A DNA stretch of 64,000 nt from Pseudoduganella albidiflava (lineage in GTDB: Bacteria > Pseudomonadota > Gammaproteobacteria > Burkholderiales > Burkholderiaceae_D): NCBI RefSeq assembly GCF_004322755.1, contig NZ_CP036401.1, forward strand, positions 1,612,001 through 1,676,000, given 5' to 3'. Of the stretch, positions 35,879-44,515 are shown piece by piece. The notes below the pieces were generated by a model, which was given only the letters and a program-made list of their open reading frames with translations, made no database searches and was not told the DNA's origin. The translations under genes and the position numbers were made by a program. Position 1 is the stretch's first letter. Each line of letters opens with the position of its first letter.

Positions 35879-36268
35879 ATGCAAGCGCAACCCCTGATCG
35901 CCGTCGCCGACGTGGCGGCGTCCAGCCGCTGGTACCAGGCCGTACTGGGCTGCAAGAGTGCCCACGGCGGCGGCGAGTATGAACAACTGACGTTCGACGG
36001 CCGCATGATCCTGCAGCTGCACCGCTGGGATGCGCATCACCACGCGCACATCGGCGACCCCGAATGCCGGCCGTACGGCAACGGCGTGCTGCTGTGGTTC
36101 TGGACCGACGATTTCGACGATGCCGTCGACCGCGCCGCCGACGCCAGGGCCGCGGTGCTGGAAGGCCCGAAGGAAAACCGCAACGCGCAGCACCGCGAGA
36201 TCTGGCTGCGCGACCTGGATGGCTACGTGGTCGTCATCGCCGGCCCGTACGGCGACGTGGGCATGTAA
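35879..36268 (+). CDS. VOC family protein
   Basis: Compact single glyoxalase-fold protein (129 residues): PLIAVADVAASSRWYQAVLG at the start, YEQLTFDGRMILQLH in the middle and the closing REIWLRDLDGYVVVIAGPYG. Start at 35,879 follows GGGAGG. The His and Glu ligand positions of metal-binding VOC enzymes are partly kept. Similar proteins bind antibiotics (bleomycin-type) or act as lyases; the substrate is unknown. The stop codon is the first base triplet of a 16-bp tandem repeat. Confidence 0.85.
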   Translation: MQAQPLIAVADVAASSRWYQAVLGCKSAHGGGEYEQLTFDGRMILQLHRWDAHHHAHIGDPECRPYGNGVLLWFWTDDFDDAVDRAADARAAVLEGPKENRNAQHREIWLRDLDGYVVVIAGPYGDVGM

Positions 36269-36297
36269 GCGAAAAAGCGAATAAGCGAAAAAGCGAA
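36266..36297 (+). repeat. Two tandem 16-bp units at a stop codon
   Basis: TAAGCGAAAAAGCGAA occurs twice back to back (36,266-36,281 and 36,282-36,297), followed by a partial unit. The TAA of the first unit is the VOC stop codon. Confidence 0.9.
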
Positions 36298-36385
36298 AAC
36301 GAAAAACCGGCCACCGGATCGCCGCGCGGCGGGCCGGCCGGCCGCGTGCTTTATACTGCGCGCTCATCCACCTGCCTGTCTCTCC

Positions 36386-37636
36386 ATGTCCTTCGCTTCC
36401 CTGGGCCTCGCGCCCGCCCTGCTCGATGCCGTGGCCGCCATCGGCTACGACACCCCGACCGCCATCCAGTCGGCCGCCATTCCCGCCGCGCTGAAAGGGA
36501 GGGATGTGCTGGGCGCGGCGCAGACCGGTTCCGGCAAGACTGCGGCGTTCGCGTTGCCGATGCTGCATGCGCTGCTGGCGCGGCATGGCACGCGCCGCGG
36601 CGTGCATGGCCTGGTGCTGGTGCCCACGCGCGAACTGGCCGCCCAGGTGGGCGACGCGATCCGCGCGCTGGTGCAGCACCTGCCATCGACCATCAAGGTA
36701 TCGATCGCGTTCGGCGGCGTGTCGATCAATCCGCAGATGATGGCGCTGCGCGGCGGTACCGACATCATCGTCGCCACGCCGGGCCGCCTGCTCGACCTGG
36801 CACGCCATAACGCGGTCAAGCTCGACGGCGTCGCCACGCTGGTGCTGGACGAGGCGGACAAGCTGCTCGACATGGGCTTTGCCGACGAGATCGCGGAAAT
36901 CCTCGCGCTGCTGCCGGCGAAGCGCCAGAACCTGTTCTTCTCCGCCACCTTCCCGTCCGCCGTGCAGTCGCTCGCCACGTCGCTGCTGCACGATCCCGAA
37001 CGCGCCCAGGTGGACAACGAGGCGGCGCACGAGCCGGACATCGCCCAGCGCGCCATCGAAGTGGATGGGCCGCGCCGCCTGCAGCTGCTCAGGCACCTGC
37101 TCAAGGAACACGGCTGGCGGCAGGTGCTGGTATTCGTCGCCACCAAGTACGCCTCCGAGCACGTGGCCGACAAGCTGCGCCGCAACGGCATCGCGGCGGA
37201 AACCTTCCACGGCGACTTCAGCCAGGGCGCGCGCAGCGAAGTGCTGGCCGACTTCAAGGCCGGCCGCATGACGGTGCTGGTCGCCACCGACGTGGCGGCG
37301 CGCGGCATCGACATCGCGCAGCTGCCGGTGGTGGTCAACTACGACCTGCCGCGCGCCGCGGCCGACTACACGCACCGCATCGGCCGCACCGGCCGCGCCG
37401 GCGCCAGCGGCACGGCCGTCAGCTTCATCACGCCGGACGCCGAGGCGCACTTCCGGCTGATCGAGAAGCGCCAGGGCAAGCGCGTGCCGCGCGAGCGCAT
37501 CGCCGGCTTCGAACCCTCGGAGGAGGCCGTCGCGGCAGCCGCCACGTCGCTGGCCGGCGACCCGAACGGCGGCGTCAAGGGCAAGCGCAAGAGCAAGAAG
37601 GACAAGCTGCGCGAAGCCACCGCCAAGCAGTCGTAG
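36386..37636 (+). CDS. rhlE: DEAD-box ATP-dependent RNA helicase, RhlE-like
   Basis: RNA helicase (416 residues) for ribosome assembly or mRNA turnover. Motifs in order: Q-motif PTAIQ, Walker A AQTGSGKT, PTREL, GG, TPGR, DEAD (VLDEADKLLDMGF), SAT, then domain 2 with VFVATK, ARGIDI and HRIGRTGRAG. A basic C-terminal tail, KGKRKSKKDKL, fits RhlE-type RNA contacts. TATACT at 36,352-36,357 is a likely -10. Confidence 0.92.
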   Translation: MSFASLGLAPALLDAVAAIGYDTPTAIQSAAIPAALKGRDVLGAAQTGSGKTAAFALPMLHALLARHGTRRGVHGLVLVPTRELAAQVGDAIRALVQHLPSTIKVSIAFGGVSINPQMMALRGGTDIIVATPGRLLDLARHNAVKLDGVATLVLDEADKLLDMGFADEIAEILALLPAKRQNLFFSATFPSAVQSLATSLLHDPERAQVDNEAAHEPDIAQRAIEVDGPRRLQLLRHLLKEHGWRQVLVFVATKYASEHVADKLRRNGIAAETFHGDFSQGARSEVLADFKAGRMTVLVATDVAARGIDIAQLPVVVNYDLPRAAADYTHRIGRTGRAGASGTAVSFITPDAEAHFRLIEKRQGKRVPRERIAGFEPSEEAVAAAATSLAGDPNGGVKGKRKSKKDKLREATAKQS

Positions 37637-38173
37637 GCTGGGAAAGAGGCTGCACGGCAAGCTGCACAACAAGTTGCACAATAAGGACGCGCTTCATCCG
37701 CGCTGGTGCTCCACTGGCGCCCTCGTGCTCCACGATGGTGCGCCGCTGGCGCCCGGATCGCCCGGCCGGCAGCCAGCCAGCCCTGAAACACTGGCACGGC
37801 GCGCTGGCACGGCGTTTGCATTACCTGCTGTATGAGTAGAAGCGGCTAGTGTTTTCCAGCGACGCAATGTCGCCGGCGGAAAACATGGGGCATTGCTCTT
37901 GTGGACACGTCCCCGACGGGACGTGCATCTGGTTTTTTACAGACCTCAAGAGAGAACGCCATGCCGCACCGTTTTGTCAGCCCGATTTTCGCCAGCCCGT
38001 TTTTCGCCAGTCCCATTTTCGCCAGCCCCCTTGGCATGATCCGCCGCGGCCACGCGGCATTCCTCCCGGTTTCATCTCCCCGCAATGCATTGCCGCGCAT
38101 GCCCTTCTTCCGGCAGGCGACCGGCTGCGTTCCGCATTGCGTCCTTCCGCCTTTCCAACCCCAGAGAGTGCCC
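37637..38173 (+). other. 537-bp spacer with 15-bp tandem repeat
   Basis: No independent gene is supported here. The frame of the following binding-protein gene stays open from 37,901 and includes an ATG at 37,961 after AGAGAGAA. The region 37,972-38,030 is a repeat that would encode FASPI/FASPF units. The first part (37,650-37,690) has three GCTGCAC/GTTGCAC near-repeats. Promoter of the transport/oxygenase operon is presumably here but no clear -35/-10 pair was found. Confidence 0.6.
37972..38030 (+). repeat. 15-bp tandem repeat, TTTTCGCCAGCCCGT type
   Basis: Four head-to-tail units (14, 15, 15 and 15 bp) with one or two changes each. The 15-bp length preserves reading frame; in the frame of the downstream gene it reads as FASP-x pentapeptides. 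Confidence 0.9.
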
Positions 38174-39178
38174 ATGAAATCCATCCCAGTCCGGCAACCG
38201 GCGCGCCGCGCAGCGCTGGCGTTCTGCCTCGTCACCGCATTCGGCGCCATGGCCGGCAATGCCGCCGCAGCCGACAAGGTCACCTTCCTCACCTCCTGGT
38301 ATGCCCAGGCCGAACATGGCGGCTTCTATCAGGCCGTAGCCGAGGGCATCTACCGCAAGCGCGGCCTCGATGTGACCATCCGGATGGGTGGCCCGCAGGT
38401 GAACGGCATGCAGCTGCTGGCCAGCGGCCAGGCCGACTTCTTCATGGGCTACGACCTGCAGGTACTGAAAAGCGTGGAGCAGGGCATTCCCGCCACCACT
38501 GTCGCGGCCAGCTTCCAGACCGATGCGCAAGGCATGATGACGCACACCGACGTGAAGGGACTGGCCGGCCTGAAGAACGGCAAGACGGTGCTGGTGTCGA
38601 CGTCCGGCCGCACCACCTGGTGGCCGTGGCTGAAGGCGAAATACGGCCTGACCGAGGCGCAGGGGCGGCCGTACACGTTCAACCTGCAGCCGTTCCTGGC
38701 CGATCCCGATTTCGCCCAGCAGGCCTACCCGTCGTCCGAGCTGTTCCAGGCCGCCAAGGCCGGCGCGAAGACCAATTTCTACCTGTTCGCCAACGACGGC
38801 TACCCGCCCTACGGCACCACCGTGGTCGCCATGCAGAAGCTGGTCAGGGAAAAGCCGGAGCTGGTCGCCCGCTTCGTGCGCGCCTCGATGGAAGGCTGGA
38901 AGAGCTACCTGGCCAACCCGGCGCCGGCCAATGCGCTGATCAAGCAGGAAAACCCGAACATGAAGGACGACCAGCTGGCCTATGCGGTGGGCAAGCTGAA
39001 GGAGTACGCCTTCGTGACCGGCGGCGACGCCGCCACGCAGGGCATCGGCACGATGACCGATGCGCGCTGGCGGCGCACCTACGACTTCATGGTGTCGGCC
39101 GGCCTGCTGAAGAAGGAAACCGACTGGAAACAGGCCTACACCACGCAGTTCGTCAGGGATTTGAAAGTGCTGCCCTGA
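38174..39178 (+). CDS. ABC transporter periplasmic binding protein, SsuA/NMT1-like
   Basis: Exported solute-binding protein (334 residues). ATG at 38,174 gives a regular signal peptide ending in GNAAAA; the frame is open further upstream, but that extension would bury the signal sequence. The mature protein begins DKVTFLTSWYAQAEHGGFYQ, the usual opening of NMT1/THI5-like pyrimidine or aromatic-solute receptors, with GGPQVNGMQLLASGQADF and ANDGYPPYGTTVVAM later. First gene of a six-gene set with its own ATPase and permease. The NMT1 class binds HMP, nitrogen heterocycles, taurine or aromatic acids, so an N-heterocycle is the best guess. Confidence 0.9.
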   Translation: MKSIPVRQPARRAALAFCLVTAFGAMAGNAAAADKVTFLTSWYAQAEHGGFYQAVAEGIYRKRGLDVTIRMGGPQVNGMQLLASGQADFFMGYDLQVLKSVEQGIPATTVAASFQTDAQGMMTHTDVKGLAGLKNGKTVLVSTSGRTTWWPWLKAKYGLTEAQGRPYTFNLQPFLADPDFAQQAYPSSELFQAAKAGAKTNFYLFANDGYPPYGTTVVAMQKLVREKPELVARFVRASMEGWKSYLANPAPANALIKQENPNMKDDQLAYAVGKLKEYAFVTGGDAATQGIGTMTDARWRRTYDFMVSAGLLKKETDWKQAYTTQFVRDLKVLP

Positions 39179-39192
39179 ATCGCGCCAGCCAC

Positions 39193-39252
39193 CGCAATAA
39201 CGCAATAACGCAATACCGCAATACCGCAATACCGCAATACCGCAATACCGCA
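39193..39252 (+). repeat. Octanucleotide tandem repeat, CGCAATAC type
   Basis: Two CGCAATAA units and five CGCAATAC units in perfect 8-bp register, plus a half unit. It lies in the 146-bp gap between the binding protein and the Rieske oxygenase. Unit number should be prone to slippage. Confidence 0.95.
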
Positions 39253-39324
39253 TGTCATTCGACCATGCCCGGGCGAAGGCGACCATTCCGGCACGCCGGC
39301 CCACCCTTGTAACAGGAGTCAACC

Positions 39325-40353
39325 ATGCTCGTCACCCAACAAAAAGTCTTGCGTAAATTCTGGTACGCGCTGATGCCGATGTCCGCGCTGGACGCCGGCC
39401 CGCAGCCATTTACGCTGCTGGGCGAGAACATCGTCGTATGGAAGGGTAAGGACGGCAAGCCGGCCGCGCTGCGCGACCGCTGCTGCCACCGCACCGCGAA
39501 GCTGTCGAAAGGCTTCGTCGAGAACGGCAACATCGTCTGCGGCTACCACGGCTGGACCTATGACTGCTCGGGTACCTGCGTGCGCATCCCGCAAAGCCCC
39601 GACACCGGCATTCCGGCCGGCGCGCGCGTCACGGCCTACCACTGCGACGAGCGCTATGGCTATGTATGGGTGGCGCTGGAAGACCCGCTGCAGCCGATCC
39701 CGTACTTTCCGGAAGAGGGCGCGCCGGGCTACCGGCGCATCCTGCAGTTCTACGAAGAATGGAAGACGTCGCCGCTGCGCGTGATGGAAAACTCCTTCGA
39801 CAATTCGCACTTCAGCTTCGTGCACAAGGCGAACTTCGGCATGATCGACAATCCGGTGCCGGCGAAATACGAGTTCCGGCCGAACGACTGGGGTTTCGAA
39901 GCGGAGACCCACGTGCCGGTGCGCAATCCGGAGGCGAGCTTCCGCATCACCGGCACCACCGAGCCGGTCACCGAGCGGCACCTGACCAACCGCTGGTACA
40001 TGCCGTTCTCGCGGCGCTTCGGCTGCGTGTACCCGGCGTCAAGCATCCATCACATCATCTACAACTGCGCCACGCCGATCGACGACGGCAGGCTGATGCT
40101 GGTGCAATGGCTGTACCGCAACGACAGCGAGGAAGCCTGCTCGACGCAGGAACTGATCGACTGGGACCGTCCGATCACGTCGGAAGACCGCGACATCCTG
40201 GAAGCCACCGATCCCGATGCCTGCGTCGACACGCGCCGCCGCGTCGAATTCCACATGGAGTCCGACAAGCCGGGCCTGATGATGCGCCGCATGCTGATGG
40301 ACCTCTTGAGCCGGCATGGCGAAAGCGAAGTGCACAACCCGCCGGAGGCATGA
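39325..40353 (+). CDS. Rieske non-heme iron oxygenase, terminal oxygenase subunit
   Basis: Oxygenase component (342 residues). The Rieske 2Fe-2S ligands are Cys53-x-His55 in DRCCHRTAKL and Cys72-x2-His75 in CGYHGW. The mononuclear iron site is D159-x2-H162-x4-H167 in ENSFDNSHFSFVH. Size and layout match homo-oligomeric VanA/TsaM-like oxygenases that demethylate or monohydroxylate small aromatics and N-methyl heterocycles. Electrons would come from the reductase gene 1.6 kb downstream. The stop overlaps the ABC ATPase start region (ATGATG). Substrate unknown; cluster context suggests a purine-, pyrimidine- or triazine-like compound. Confidence 0.9.
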   Translation: MLVTQQKVLRKFWYALMPMSALDAGPQPFTLLGENIVVWKGKDGKPAALRDRCCHRTAKLSKGFVENGNIVCGYHGWTYDCSGTCVRIPQSPDTGIPAGARVTAYHCDERYGYVWVALEDPLQPIPYFPEEGAPGYRRILQFYEEWKTSPLRVMENSFDNSHFSFVHKANFGMIDNPVPAKYEFRPNDWGFEAETHVPVRNPEASFRITGTTEPVTERHLTNRWYMPFSRRFGCVYPASSIHHIIYNCATPIDDGRLMLVQWLYRNDSEEACSTQELIDWDRPITSEDRDILEATDPDACVDTRRRVEFHMESDKPGLMMRRMLMDLLSRHGESEVHNPPEA

Positions 40354-41177
40354 TGAAACGCGACGACGATCCTTTGCTGGCGCCGGCCGCGCCCGCGGTC
40401 TCCCCCGAGCCGGCGGTGCTGTACGCGAATGGCGTGGAAAAAACCTACCCGAACGGCACCCGCGCGCTGGACCCGGTGAAGCTGCGCATCGGGCGCGGCG
40501 AGTTCGTGTCGCTGCTGGGGCCATCCGGCTGTGGCAAGAGCACGCTGCTGAAGATGTTCGCCGGGCTGGAAAGCCCGTCGGCCGGCCATGTGCGCTGGTG
40601 GGGCGAGGGCATGGCCACCGTCGACACGCCGGACCGAACGCTGGCGATGGTGTTCCAGGAAGCCACGCTGATGCCATGGGCGAAGGTGGCCGACAATGTG
40701 CGGCTGCCGCTCGACCTGAAGGGCGTGCCGCGCGACCAGGCGGCGCCGCGCGTGGAACAGGCGCTGGACCTGGTGGGACTGGCGAAGTTCGGCCACGTCT
40801 ACCCGCGCGAACTGTCGGGCGGCATGCAGATGCGCGCGTCGATCGCGCGGGCGCTGGCCACCGAGCCGAACCTGCTGCTGATGGACGAGCCGTTCGGCGC
40901 CCTGGACGAATTCACCCGCAACCGGCTCGATGCCGACCTGCGTGAACTGTGGGCGCGGCGCGACCTGACGGTGGTGTTCGTCACACACAGCATCTACGAG
41001 GCGGTCTACCTGTCGTCGCGCGTGGTGGTGATGGCGGCGCGGCCCGGCCGGGTGATCGCCGACGTGCCGATCGACGGGCCACGCGTGCGCGATGACGAGT
41101 TTCGCATCTCGCCGCAATTCATGGCGTACTGCAAGCAGCTGTCCGACCTGCTGGTCGAGGCGAATGGCCACCACTGA
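40353..41177 (+). CDS. ABC transporter ATP-binding protein, SsuB/TauB-like
   Basis: Nucleotide-binding subunit (274 residues) of the importer. Walker A is GPSGCGKST, Q-loop VFQEATLMPW, signature LSGGMQMR, Walker B LLLMDEPFGALDE and the H-loop His in VTHSIYEA. Start at 40,353 is favoured over 40,350 because GGAGG (40,344-40,348) is then at better spacing. A 25-residue Ala/Pro-rich N-terminal tail precedes the domain. It is coupled to the oxygenase gene and followed 12 bp later by the permease. Confidence 0.93.
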   Translation: MKRDDDPLLAPAAPAVSPEPAVLYANGVEKTYPNGTRALDPVKLRIGRGEFVSLLGPSGCGKSTLLKMFAGLESPSAGHVRWWGEGMATVDTPDRTLAMVFQEATLMPWAKVADNVRLPLDLKGVPRDQAAPRVEQALDLVGLAKFGHVYPRELSGGMQMRASIARALATEPNLLLMDEPFGALDEFTRNRLDADLRELWARRDLTVVFVTHSIYEAVYLSSRVVVMAARPGRVIADVPIDGPRVRDDEFRISPQFMAYCKQLSDLLVEANGHH

Positions 41178-41189
41178 GGGAGAACCGCG

Positions 41190-41990
41190 ATGCTGAAAAA
41201 ACCCCTGATCGACGATGCGCGCGTGCGCCGCGCCCTCGCGCCGCTGGCGCTCGGCCTGGTCTTGCTGGCGCTGTGGCAGGCCGTCTGCGTGACGCTGCAG
41301 GTGCCGGTCTACCTGGTGCCGTCGCCGGCCGCGATCGCCGGCACGCTGCTGGACGACTGGTCGCTGCTGTTCGACGCGCTGCTGGTCACGCTGCGCATCA
41401 CGTTCTTCGCCTTCGCGCTGGCCACGGTGGTGGGCGTGCTGGTGGCGTTCCTGTTCGTGCAGAGCAAGCTGCTGGAAGCCTGCCTGTTCCCGTATGCGAT
41501 CCTGCTGCAGGTCACGCCGGTCGTGGCGATCGCGCCGCTGATCATCATCTGGGTCAAGACGCCGGCCGCCGCGCTGACCATCTGCGCCACGATGATGGCC
41601 GTGTTCCCGATCATCTCGAACACGGTGCTGGGCCTGCGCAGCGTGAATCCCGGCTTGCTGAACCTGTTCCGGCTGAACCGCGCCACGCGCTGGCAGGTGC
41701 TGGTGCGGCTGCGCGTGCCGAGCGCCTTGCCCAGCTTCTTCGGCGGACTGCGCATCGCCAGCGGGCTGGCGCTGATCGGCGCCGTGGTGGCCGAATTCGT
41801 CGCCGGCACGGGCGGCAGCAGCACCGGGCTGGCCTACCAGATCCTGCAGGCCGGCTTCGAGCTGAATATTCCGCGGCTGTTCGCGGCGCTGTTCATGATC
41901 ACCGTGACCGGCGTGCTGCTGTTCGCTTTGATGTCGGCGCTGGCGCGCTTCTCGCTGAAGCACTGGCATGAAAGCGAGGCCGAGGCATGA
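41190..41990 (+). CDS. ABC transporter permease, SsuC/TauC-like
   Basis: Inner-membrane permease (266 residues, about six helices). The binding-protein-dependent transport domain is about 70-255, with the EAA-loop region LRSVNPGLLNLFRLNRATRW and LRIASGLALIGAVVAEF. The N-terminus is short with one helix (ALAPLALGLVLLALWQAV). RBS GGGAGAACC is before the ATG. The last codon overlaps the reductase start (ATGA), tying transport to metabolism. Confidence 0.93.
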   Translation: MLKKPLIDDARVRRALAPLALGLVLLALWQAVCVTLQVPVYLVPSPAAIAGTLLDDWSLLFDALLVTLRITFFAFALATVVGVLVAFLFVQSKLLEACLFPYAILLQVTPVVAIAPLIIIWVKTPAAALTICATMMAVFPIISNTVLGLRSVNPGLLNLFRLNRATRWQVLVRLRVPSALPSFFGGLRIASGLALIGAVVAEFVAGTGGSSTGLAYQILQAGFELNIPRLFAALFMITVTGVLLFALMSALARFSLKHWHESEAEA

Positions 41991-42955
41991 ACGCGACCTT
42001 CACGGTGCGGGTGGCCCGTACATGGCGCGAGGCGGAGGGCGTCCAGGCCTTCGAGCTGCGCGATCCGGACGGCGCGGCACTGCCGCCGTTCACGGCCGGG
42101 GCCCACGTCGACGTGCACCTGCCGGGTGGCGTCGTGCGCCAATACTCGCTGTGCAACGACCCGCGCGACACATCGCGGTACGTGATCGCGGTGCTGCTGC
42201 AGGAAGGCGCCGGCTCGCGGGCCATGCATGCGCTGGAAGAGGGTGCGCTCGTCACGCTCGGCATGCCGCGCAACGCCTTCGAGCTCGATACCGGCGCACG
42301 GCGCTCGCTGCTGGTTGCCGGCGGCATCGGCATCACGCCATTACTGTCGATGGCGGAACGACTGAACATACTCGACCGGCAGTTCGCCCTGCATTATTGT
42401 GTGCGTTCGATGGACGCCGCCGCCTTCGCCGGGCGCTTGCGCGAGGCACCGTTCGCGCACTGTGTACACGTGCATGCGGATGACGGACCCGCTTCGCAGC
42501 GCTTCGATCTGCCGGCGCTGCTGGCCGGTGCGGGTGCCTGTACGGACCTGCACCTGTACGTGTGCGGGCCGGCCGGCTTCATTGCGATGGTGAAGCAGGC
42601 GGCGCTGGCGCATGGCATGGCGGCGGAGCGCATCCACGTGGAGCACTTCGCCAACGCCGGCGCAGCGATGGACGTGTCGTCGTCGCCGTCCTCGTTCCAT
42701 GTGCGCGTGGCCAGTACCGGCAAGACGATCGCCGTGCCGGCCGGGCAGAGTGTCGTCGACTGCCTGGCGGAGCATGGTGTGGCGATTCCGGTCTCGTGCC
42801 GGCAGGGCGTGTGCGGCAGCTGCCTCACCACCGTGCTGGAAGGCGAGCCGGATCACCAGGATTGCTATCTCACCGATACCGAGCGGGCGCAGGGCGACCG
42901 CTTCCTGCCATGCTGCTCGCGTTCCCGGACGCCGCTGCTGGTGCTGGACCTTTGA
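41987..42955 (+). CDS. PDR/VanB-type oxidoreductase (Rieske oxygenase reductase)
   Basis: Electron-transfer partner of the Rieske oxygenase (322 residues). The FMN-binding domain has RQYSLCNDP (about 45-53), the NAD-binding region LLVAGGIGITPLLSMAERL, and a C-terminal plant-type 2Fe-2S ferredoxin domain with CRQGVCGSC and a distal Cys in LPCCSRS. Order FMN-NAD-2Fe2S is that of phthalate dioxygenase reductase and VanB. It overlaps the permease stop by 4 bp and lies 12 bp before the amidohydrolase. Confidence 0.93.
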   Translation: MNATFTVRVARTWREAEGVQAFELRDPDGAALPPFTAGAHVDVHLPGGVVRQYSLCNDPRDTSRYVIAVLLQEGAGSRAMHALEEGALVTLGMPRNAFELDTGARRSLLVAGGIGITPLLSMAERLNILDRQFALHYCVRSMDAAAFAGRLREAPFAHCVHVHADDGPASQRFDLPALLAGAGACTDLHLYVCGPAGFIAMVKQAALAHGMAAERIHVEHFANAGAAMDVSSSPSSFHVRVASTGKTIAVPAGQSVVDCLAEHGVAIPVSCRQGVCGSCLTTVLEGEPDHQDCYLTDTERAQGDRFLPCCSRSRTPLLVLDL

Positions 42956-42967
42956 ACAGGAGAACCG

Positions 42968-44377
42968 ATGAACGATTTACTGATCAGGGACGCCGGTGCG
43001 ATCGTCACCGGATTGCAAGGCGAGGCGGCGCGCCATGCCGGCCCGGACATCCGCGTCGCCAACGGCCGCATCGCGGCGCTGGGCCGGCTCGCGCCGCTGC
43101 CCGGCGAGCGCGTGGTCGACGCCACCGGCTGCGTCGTCTATCCGGCGTGGGTGAATACGCACCACCATTTGTTTCAATCGCTGCTGAAGGGCGACGCGGC
43201 CGGCATCGACCTGCCGCTGACGGCCTGGCTGGCCGCCACGCCCTACCGCTTCCGCGCGGCATTCGACGAAGATCTGTTCCGCCTCGCCGCACGCATCGGG
43301 CTCGTCGAGCTGCTGCGCTCCGGCTGCGCCACGGTGGCCGACCATAATTACCTGTACTGGCCCGGCATGCCGTTCGACGGCTCGGCGATCCTGTTCGAGG
43401 AGGCGGAGCGGCTGGGCATGCGCTTCGTGCTGTGCCGCGGCGGCGCCACGCAGACGCGCCAGCTGGAAGCGGACCTGCCGGCCTGCCTGCGGCCGGAAAC
43501 GCTGGATGGCTACCTGGCCGACATGGAGCGCATCACGCAACGCTGGCACGATCCCGCGCCGGATGCGATGCGCCGCGTGGTGATGGCGCCGACCACGCCG
43601 CTGTATTCGATGACGCCGCCCGAGCTGCGCACCGTGGCGGCCGAGGCGCGGCGGCTGGGCATCCGGCTGCACAGCCATCTGTCCGAGACCGTCGAGTACC
43701 AGAACGCGGCCCACGGCAAGCACGGCACCACGCCGGTACGCTTCGCCGCCGAACAGGACTGGCTGGGCAGCGATGTCTGGTTCGCCCACCTGGTCAAGCT
43801 GGATGAGGAGGAAATCGCGCTGCTGGGCGCCACCGGCACCGGCGTCGCGCACTGCCCGCAGAGCAACGGGCGCCTCGGCAGCGGCATCGCGCCGATCCGC
43901 CAGCTGGAAGCGGCCGGCGCCGCGATCTCGATCGGCGTCGACGGCGCCGCATCCAACGAGGCAGCCGACATGATCTCCGAGACCCACGCCGCCTGGCTGA
44001 TGCAGCGCGCACGCGGCGGACAGGATGCGCGGCCCGTGCACCGCGGCGGCACCTTCGAAGGCGGTGCCGACGCCGCTTCCATCGAAGACGTGGTGCGCTG
44101 GGGCACCCGCGGCGGCGCGCAGGTGCTCGGCCTCGATGGCCTGGGCACGCTGGAGGTGGGCATGGCCGCCGACATCGCCGTCTACTCGCTCGACGACCCG
44201 CGCTACTTCGGGCTGCACGACATCGCCATCGGTCCCGTCGCCTCCGGCGGCCGCCCGGCGCTGCGCCTGCTTACCGTGGCCGGCAAACCGGTCGTCGAAC
44301 ACGACGCCATCCCCGGCCTCGACCTGCGCGCACTCGCCGCCGACGCCCGCGCCGCCGTCGCCCGGTTGCTCCGCTGA
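42968..44377 (+). CDS. Amidohydrolase, 8-oxoguanine deaminase/AtzA-TrzN-like
   Basis: Metal-dependent deaminase of the amidohydrolase superfamily (469 residues). Metal ligands: NTHHHLFQ near residue 63, His in LHSHLSETVEY, His in VAHCPQSNGRL and Asp in IGVDGAASNEAADM. The pattern SGCATVADHNYL, APTTPLYSMTP and ASNE matches the 8-oxoguanine deaminase group more than cytosine deaminase. RBS AGGAGAA is before the ATG. As the last gene of the cassette it likely hydrolyses an amino or other leaving group from the heterocycle after, or in parallel with, Rieske oxidation. Confidence 0.9.
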   Translation: MNDLLIRDAGAIVTGLQGEAARHAGPDIRVANGRIAALGRLAPLPGERVVDATGCVVYPAWVNTHHHLFQSLLKGDAAGIDLPLTAWLAATPYRFRAAFDEDLFRLAARIGLVELLRSGCATVADHNYLYWPGMPFDGSAILFEEAERLGMRFVLCRGGATQTRQLEADLPACLRPETLDGYLADMERITQRWHDPAPDAMRRVVMAPTTPLYSMTPPELRTVAAEARRLGIRLHSHLSETVEYQNAAHGKHGTTPVRFAAEQDWLGSDVWFAHLVKLDEEEIALLGATGTGVAHCPQSNGRLGSGIAPIRQLEAAGAAISIGVDGAASNEAADMISETHAAWLMQRARGGQDARPVHRGGTFEGGADAASIEDVVRWGTRGGAQVLGLDGLGTLEVGMAADIAVYSLDDPRYFGLHDIAIGPVASGGRPALRLLTVAGKPVVEHDAIPGLDLRALAADARAAVARLLR

Positions 44378-44396
44378 AACCTCGGGGCCCTGCCGA

Positions 44397-44474
44397 GAAA
44401 TGTTGCCTGAAACCGGGGTCTGACCCCGGTTTTGGGAAATGTTGCCTGAAACCGGGGTCTGACCCCGGTTTTGG
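44397..44474 (+). repeat. Tandem 39-bp repeat with GGGGTC palindrome, copy C
   Basis: Two perfect 39-bp units (44,397-44,435 and 44,436-44,474). Each contains the palindrome AACCGGGGTC-T-GACCCCGGTT and the flank GAAATGTTGCCTG. The core is a variant of the repeat at 4.0 and 31.9 kb. It ends the oxygenase operon and may terminate it. Confidence 0.92.
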
Positions 44475-44515
44475 GAAATTGTAAAACAACCAGCGGGCTG
44501 GGCTGTTGGGGGAGG

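Noticed and set aside
39193..39252. CRISPR-like array
   Set aside because: Units are 8 bp with no spacers and no cas genes are present.
38072..39322. 416-codon minus-strand frame opposite the binding protein
   Set aside because: Antisense shadow that includes the repeat array translated as RYCGIAV units; no domain.
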